From JAOTVV01 sp039591075 (GTDB taxonomy: Bacteria; Gemmatimonadota; Gemmatimonadetes; Gemmatimonadales; GWC2-71-9), in contig JBDHEI010000082.1 in NCBI GenBank assembly GCA_039591075.1, forward strand, positions 1 through 10,354: 10,354 nt of DNA. Reading direction: 5' to 3'. Positions within the stretch are counted from its first letter, which is position 1, and every line of letters starts with the position of its first letter. The notes under the pieces are model-generated. The model was not told the DNA's origin, made no database searches, and saw only the letters and a program-made list of their open reading frames with translations. A program made the position numbers and the translations under genes. Below are positions 6,793-10,354 of the stretch, piece by piece.

Positions 6793-8660
6793 TCTTCACC
6801 AAGAACCCGAAGAAGATCCGGGTGATGTTCACCCCGTTTCGAGACGGGCTTCAGAGCACGTTCGGCGGGAAGGTGCGGCTCAACGATTTCCTCCCTGCCA
6901 TGCAGCTGGCCGCCCGGTCGGGCGTCCGTCACTTCGAGTTCGGTGGCGGAGCGCGGTTCCAGGCGCCGCTCTTCTACCTCGGCGAGGATCCGTTCGAGGA
7001 CATGCGGAAGATGCGGGAAGCCGTCGGGCCGGACGTCGATCTCCAGATCCTGACCCGATCCGTCTCCGGGGTCACCCTGACCACGCAGTCGCTCGATGCG
7101 CTGCGGCTCCAAGCCAAGCTCATGAAGGCGAGCGGCACCACGTGGGACCGCAACTTCGACTACATGAACGACGTCCGGAATCTGGTGAACACGGGCCAGC
7201 CCATCGTGGATGCCGGCATGCACCATCAGGCCGTGATTGCGCTCATGGGTCTCCCGTTCCACTCCGACACGGTGCATACCGCCGAGTTCTACATCGACAT
7301 CGGCCGGCGGTTGCTCGACAGTGACATCCAGATCGACAGCCTCTGCCTGAAGGATGCGAGCGGCACCACCGATCCCAAGACCATCTATGACGCGGCCGTG
7401 GGACTCAAGAAGATCATGCCGCCCGCGATGCCGCTCTGGATGCACACGCACGACACAGCGAGCACAGCGGTGAGTTGTTACATGGCAGCGATCGCCGGTG
7501 GCGCAGACGGCGTCGACGTCTCCGTCCGCCCGCTCGCGAGCGGCACCGTGCAGCCCGACGCGCGCGCCGTTGCGCACGCCCTCAAGGGAACGGGGTATTC
7601 CCTCGATCTCGACATCGGAAAGATGCCTGAGATCGAGAGCATGCTGGCGGAACTCCTCACGGACTACGACTTCAATCCCACTACGACCACCGCCGACGCC
7701 CGCGTACTGGGTTTCCCGATGCCGGGCGGCGCCATCGGACCGAACGTGCATATGATGGCGAAGGCCGGGATCCTCGATCGGTACGGCGAGGTGCTCGCCG
7801 AGTTCCCGGTGGTGGTGGAGGCCGGCGGGGCGTGGACCAGCGTCACACCCGGGAGCCAGCAGTACTGGCTCCAGGCGTTCAACAACGTCCTGTACGGCCG
7901 GTGGAAGAAGATCGATCCCGGATTCGGCAAGGCGGTGTTGGGGTATTTCGGCAAGACACCGCTGCCACCCGACCCCGAGGTGGTCAAGCGAGCGTCCGAG
8001 GAGCTCAAGCTGAGCGTGTTCGAGGGAGACCCCCTCGAGGCCGCACCGAACAACATCGGGCCGGCCAAGCAGGCGCTCGAGGAACGTGGGCTCCCCGTCA
8101 CCGACCAGAACGTGTTCTTGGTGGTGGCGTCGATGGTGCCGGGAAAGAAGATGGATCTGAATGAGGGGATTCGCCTCTTGAGCGGCAACCCGAAGATCGA
8201 CGTTCCACTCAAGAAGAAGGTGACACCGGCAGAGCGAGAGCCGGCGACTCCCTCGGGTCCAGCGATGGCAACCGGCACGCCGACGCCGGCAGGGCCGATC
8301 GTCACACGCTGCACGGTCGAGGAAAACGGGACCAAGCGCACCTTCACGATCACCCTGGAGCCGGCTGGTGCCGCAGCGTCCCCGCCGTCGGGCGCCGCAG
8401 CCCCGTTCGCCGCCACTGCGCCGCGGTTGGCAACCGGTCAGCTCACACCCGTGTATTCAACGTTCGCGGGATCCGTCGAGATCGTCGACATCAAGGTGAA
8501 GGTTGGCCAGGCCGTGACTGCCGGCAGCGTGCTCGCGCAGGTCGAGGCCATGAAGGCGACCCACGACATCAAGTCGCCCTGTGCCGGTACCGTGGCGGAG
8601 ATCCATGCGAAGGTCGGTGACGAGATCGATTCCTCGAAGCCAATCGTGACGATCGCCTAG
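6789..8660 (+). CDS. oadA: Biotin-dependent decarboxylase alpha subunit: carboxyltransferase plus biotin carrier (OadA-like, divergent subfamily)
   Basis: This subunit transfers CO2 from a carboxylated acid (oxaloacetate in the classical enzyme) to its own biotin. ATG 6789 follows GAGGAGA and overlaps the oadG stop, giving 623 residues. Residues 1-300 form the HMGL-like TIM barrel: FRDGLQS (17-23) with metal-ligand-type Asp19, FEFGGGARFQ (49-58), CLKDASGT (186-193) with Lys188, and HTHDTAS (219-225) with His219 and His221. The conserved-carboxylase region follows, with FPMPGGAIG (309-317) and YGRWKKIDPGFGKAVLGYFG (369-388). After an Ala/Pro linker interrupted by a small beta segment (503-525), a biotinyl domain ends the protein, with EAMK and biotin site Lys589 (8553-8555). 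The classical family reads RDAHQS; RDGLQS places this in a branch often labelled 'biotin attachment protein' or PycB. Oxaloacetate decarboxylase is the best guess from the neighbours; pyruvate carboxylase subunit B is less likely, since no biotin carboxylase gene is here. Confidence 0.88.
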   Translation: MIFTKNPKKIRVMFTPFRDGLQSTFGGKVRLNDFLPAMQLAARSGVRHFEFGGGARFQAPLFYLGEDPFEDMRKMREAVGPDVDLQILTRSVSGVTLTTQSLDALRLQAKLMKASGTTWDRNFDYMNDVRNLVNTGQPIVDAGMHHQAVIALMGLPFHSDTVHTAEFYIDIGRRLLDSDIQIDSLCLKDASGTTDPKTIYDAAVGLKKIMPPAMPLWMHTHDTASTAVSCYMAAIAGGADGVDVSVRPLASGTVQPDARAVAHALKGTGYSLDLDIGKMPEIESMLAELLTDYDFNPTTTTADARVLGFPMPGGAIGPNVHMMAKAGILDRYGEVLAEFPVVVEAGGAWTSVTPGSQQYWLQAFNNVLYGRWKKIDPGFGKAVLGYFGKTPLPPDPEVVKRASEELKLSVFEGDPLEAAPNNIGPAKQALEERGLPVTDQNVFLVVASMVPGKKMDLNEGIRLLSGNPKIDVPLKKKVTPAEREPATPSGPAMATGTPTPAGPIVTRCTVEENGTKRTFTITLEPAGAAASPPSGAAAPFAATAPRLATGQLTPVYSTFAGSVEIVDIKVKVGQAVTAGSVLAQVEAMKATHDIKSPCAGTVAEIHAKVGDEIDSSKPIVTIA

Positions 8661-8671
8661 GGTCGAAGTCG

Positions 8672-9793
8672 ATGGACACCCTGGTCGACCTCGTCCAGCA
8701 GTCTGGGCTCGCCAATCTGCGGCTCGGCAACGCCGTGATGTTCGTCGTGGCCGGCGTGCTGATCTACCTCGCCGTCCGCAAGCAGTACGAGCCCCTGCTC
8801 CTGATCCCCATCGGGTTCGGCGCCCTCTTGGCCAATCTCCCCCTGGCGGACATGGGGTCCTACGGGGAGGGGATCATCGCCCTGATCTACGAATCGGGCA
8901 TCCGAACGGAGCTCTTGCCGCCCCTCATCTTCCTCGGGATCGGCGCGCTCACGGATTTCCGACCGCTGCTGGGTCGACCGCTCACCTTCCTGCTAGGCGC
9001 CGCCGCCCAGCTCGGGATCTTTGCCGCCGCCCTGACCGCCGCCTTCCTGCTCGGGTTCACCCCCAAGGAGGCAGCGTCGATCGGCATCATCGGCGGCGCA
9101 GACGGCCCCACATCGATCTTCCTCGCAGCGCAGCTCGCGCCCCACCTCCTCGGCCCGATCGCGGTCGCGGCGTACAGCTACATGTCCCTCGTGCCAATCA
9201 TCCAGCCACCCATCCTGCGGCTTCTGACCACGCGCGCAGAACGCGCGATCGACATGCCGCAGGCCATCCCGGTCTCGCGCACGGCGGTGATCCTCTTCCC
9301 CATCGTCACGGGGCTCCTGGCGTCGCTCGTGGTACCGACCAGCGCCCCACTGGTCGGCATGCTGATGTTCGGCAACCTGCTGCGCGAGAGCGGCGTCACC
9401 GAGCGGCTGCGAAAGACGGCAGGCGGCGCGCTCATCGACATCGTGACCATTTTCCTCGGTCTCGCGGTGGGCGCGACCATGGACGCCGAGCATTTCGTGA
9501 ACTACCGAACCCTCCTGATCCTCGTCTTGGGCGCGGTGGCGTTCGCGTTCAGCACCGCGGGCGGCATCGTTTTCGCCAAGGGTCTGAACCTGGTGCTGCG
9601 TCACAAGATCAACCCGTGCATCGGGGCGGCGGGCGTGTCGGCGGTTCCCATGTCGGCCCGGGTCGTCCAACGGTTCGTCTCCGAAGAGACCGACGGTCGG
9701 GTAAACCCGCTCATGCCCGCTATGGGGCCCAACGTGGCGGGCGTCATCGGCTCCGCCGTGGCAGCCGGGGTGTTCCTGGCGCTACTGCAATAG
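8672..9793 (+). CDS. oadB: Sodium-translocating decarboxylase beta subunit (OadB)
   Basis: This is the membrane subunit that decarboxylates carboxybiotin and couples it to Na+ export. The 373-residue product is almost entirely hydrophobic segments and matches the short form of the family (as in MmdB/GcdB; enteric OadB is longer). Key motifs are YEPLLLIPIGFGALLANLP (39-57), GGADGPTSIF (141-150) with Asp144 equivalent to the essential Na+/carboxybiotin Asp, AYSYMSLVPIIQPPI (167-181), FGNLLRESGV (233-242), and near the end INPCIGAAGVSAVPMSARV (313-331) and AMGPNVAGVIGSAVAAG (350-366). From memory, the residue before AMGPNV is usually His (MHAMGPN); here it is Pro349. It starts 11 bp after oadA with no clear Shine-Dalgarno, so coupling to oadA is likely. 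Sequence alone does not tell oxaloacetate, methylmalonyl-CoA and glutaconyl-CoA pumps apart. Confidence 0.95.
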   Translation: MDTLVDLVQQSGLANLRLGNAVMFVVAGVLIYLAVRKQYEPLLLIPIGFGALLANLPLADMGSYGEGIIALIYESGIRTELLPPLIFLGIGALTDFRPLLGRPLTFLLGAAAQLGIFAAALTAAFLLGFTPKEAASIGIIGGADGPTSIFLAAQLAPHLLGPIAVAAYSYMSLVPIIQPPILRLLTTRAERAIDMPQAIPVSRTAVILFPIVTGLLASLVVPTSAPLVGMLMFGNLLRESGVTERLRKTAGGALIDIVTIFLGLAVGATMDAEHFVNYRTLLILVLGAVAFAFSTAGGIVFAKGLNLVLRHKINPCIGAAGVSAVPMSARVVQRFVSEETDGRVNPLMPAMGPNVAGVIGSAVAAGVFLALLQ

Positions 9794-9857
9794 GCCTTCG
9801 ATCTGCCTCCACGTCGCCCGGGCCGGCCGGCGCGGTCTCTCGGACGTCTATGAAGGC
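9794..9857. repeat. Nested inverted repeats behind oadB
   Basis: Immediately after the oadB stop, GCCTTC (9794-9799) pairs with GAAGGC (9852-9857). Inside it ACGTC (9811-9815) pairs with GACGT (9843-9847). The core holds CCGG-GCCGG-CCGG (9818-9830), a potential short GC hairpin. No T-run follows, so this is not a standard intrinsic terminator. It could be a structured mRNA end or leader element. The stems are short and GC content is high, so chance is possible. Confidence 0.3.
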
Positions 9858-9914
9858 TTGTTCAGCACCACTTCTGCTTGCGCTTACCCCGCGGTACGTA
9901 GGTATGAATGTTCT

Positions 9915-9934
9915 AGTGAGTCCAAAGGCTCACT
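9915..9934. promoter_or_regulatory. Dyad-symmetric site or hairpin upstream of the malic enzyme gene
   Basis: AGTGAG (9915-9920) is the exact reverse complement of CTCACT (9929-9934). One G-T and one C-G pair can extend the stem to eight pairs around a CAAA loop. It sits 57 bp before the malic enzyme ATG and is not followed by a T-run. It could be a repressor operator or an mRNA hairpin. The rest of the 198-bp gap between oadB and this gene shows no convincing gene or promoter. Confidence 0.35.
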
Positions 9935-9991
9935 GTGACCGCGCTCATCGGCGCACTCGAACCGTTCTTCGTTTCGCAGACGAGATCATCC

Positions 9992-10354
9992 ATGACAAAG
10001 ACAGGAAAACTCCCGAAGCGCTTTCCCAAAGGCGTGGACCTGCTGCAGGATCCCCGGTTGAACAAGGGGACCGCATTCACGCAAGATGAGCGTGACGCGC
10101 TCAAGCTGCATGGCCTGCTTCCCCCACGCGTGAACACGCTTCAGGAACAGGTCGACCGGGTGCTCGAGAACTTCCGCCACAAACCCACGGCGCTCGAGAA
10201 GTACATCTTCATGATCGGCCTGCAGGATCGGAACGAAACCCTCTTCTATCGCACCGTGATCGACAACATCCACGAGATGATGCCGATCATCTACACCCCC
10301 ACCGTGGGAGAAGCGTGTGCCAAGTTCGGGCACATCTTCCGTCGGGCGCGAGGG
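9992..10354 (+). CDS. maeA: NAD-type malic enzyme (MaeA family), N-terminal 121 residues, 3' end outside window
   Basis: Malic enzyme oxidatively decarboxylates malate to pyruvate and CO2 with reduction of NAD(P). The 121 visible residues cover the start of the N-terminal domain: LNKGTAFTQDERDALKLHGLLPP (23-45, the family's NKG-AF...GLLP signature), LEKYIFMIGLQDRNETLFYR (68-87) and MMPIIYTPTVGEAC (95-108), then FRRARG at the window edge. These are marks of the MaeA type (about 550 residues), not the shorter MaeB type. The NAD-binding domain and cofactor preference lie outside the window. ATG 9992 has only a weak ribosome site (ACGAGA). An in-frame GTG at 9935 is possible, but its extension lacks family similarity that I recognise. 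It follows the decarboxylase operon on the same strand after 198 bp, which suggests linked C4-acid metabolism but separate control. Confidence 0.95.
   Translation, partial: MTKTGKLPKRFPKGVDLLQDPRLNKGTAFTQDERDALKLHGLLPPRVNTLQEQVDRVLENFRHKPTALEKYIFMIGLQDRNETLFYRTVIDNIHEMMPIIYTPTVGEACAKFGHIFRRARG

Noticed and set aside
9850..10089. A possible small plus-strand ORF starting MKACSAPLLLALTP, with a hydrophobic start
   Set aside because: It runs about 100 bp into the well-supported malic enzyme gene in another frame and becomes Arg/His-rich there, which is typical of a shadow frame.

Overview
The window is GC-rich bacterial DNA (roughly 65% by eye) with tightly packed genes and no sign of mobile elements, RNA genes or CRISPR. 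Two secreted proteins that look like outer-membrane beta-barrels point to a Gram-negative. The barrel family, the small four-helix membrane protein and the divergent decarboxylase alpha subunit together remind me of Gemmatimonadota or a related soil/sediment phylum. That placement is inference from memory, not a search.

Layout. (1) 1-1194, +: the C-terminal three quarters of an N-acyl-D-amino-acid deacylase, cut by the window edge. (2) 1279-2580 and 2734-4020, +: two tandem paralogous secreted proteins with a conserved Cys pair near the mature N-terminus and a probable C-terminal beta-barrel; the 153-bp gap between them may hold a scrap of another barrel end. (3) 4037-4474, -: a small four-helix membrane protein, convergent with the second barrel gene. 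(4) 4608-9793, +: a run of six genes in one direction: MOSC-domain protein, methionine-R-sulfoxide reductase MsrB, an unusual biotin-protein ligase, then oadG, oadA and oadB, the three subunits of a biotin-dependent, sodium-translocating decarboxylase. (5) 9992 to the window end, +: the first 121 residues of a MaeA-type malic enzyme, behind a 198-bp gap with inverted repeats.

How the genes may work together. The biotin ligase would charge Lys589 of the alpha subunit (oadA). The alpha subunit transfers CO2 from a carboxylated acid to biotin, and the beta subunit (oadB) decarboxylates carboxybiotin while exporting Na+. The gamma subunit (oadG) anchors the complex. Malic enzyme next door works on the same C4/C3 pool (malate to pyruvate), which fits oxaloacetate or malate metabolism coupled to a sodium gradient. 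The carboxyltransferase domain belongs to a divergent subfamily (RDGLQS in place of RDAHQS), so the true substrate is open. This module is the most interesting part of the window. I found no evidence of an unknown defence or mobile system.
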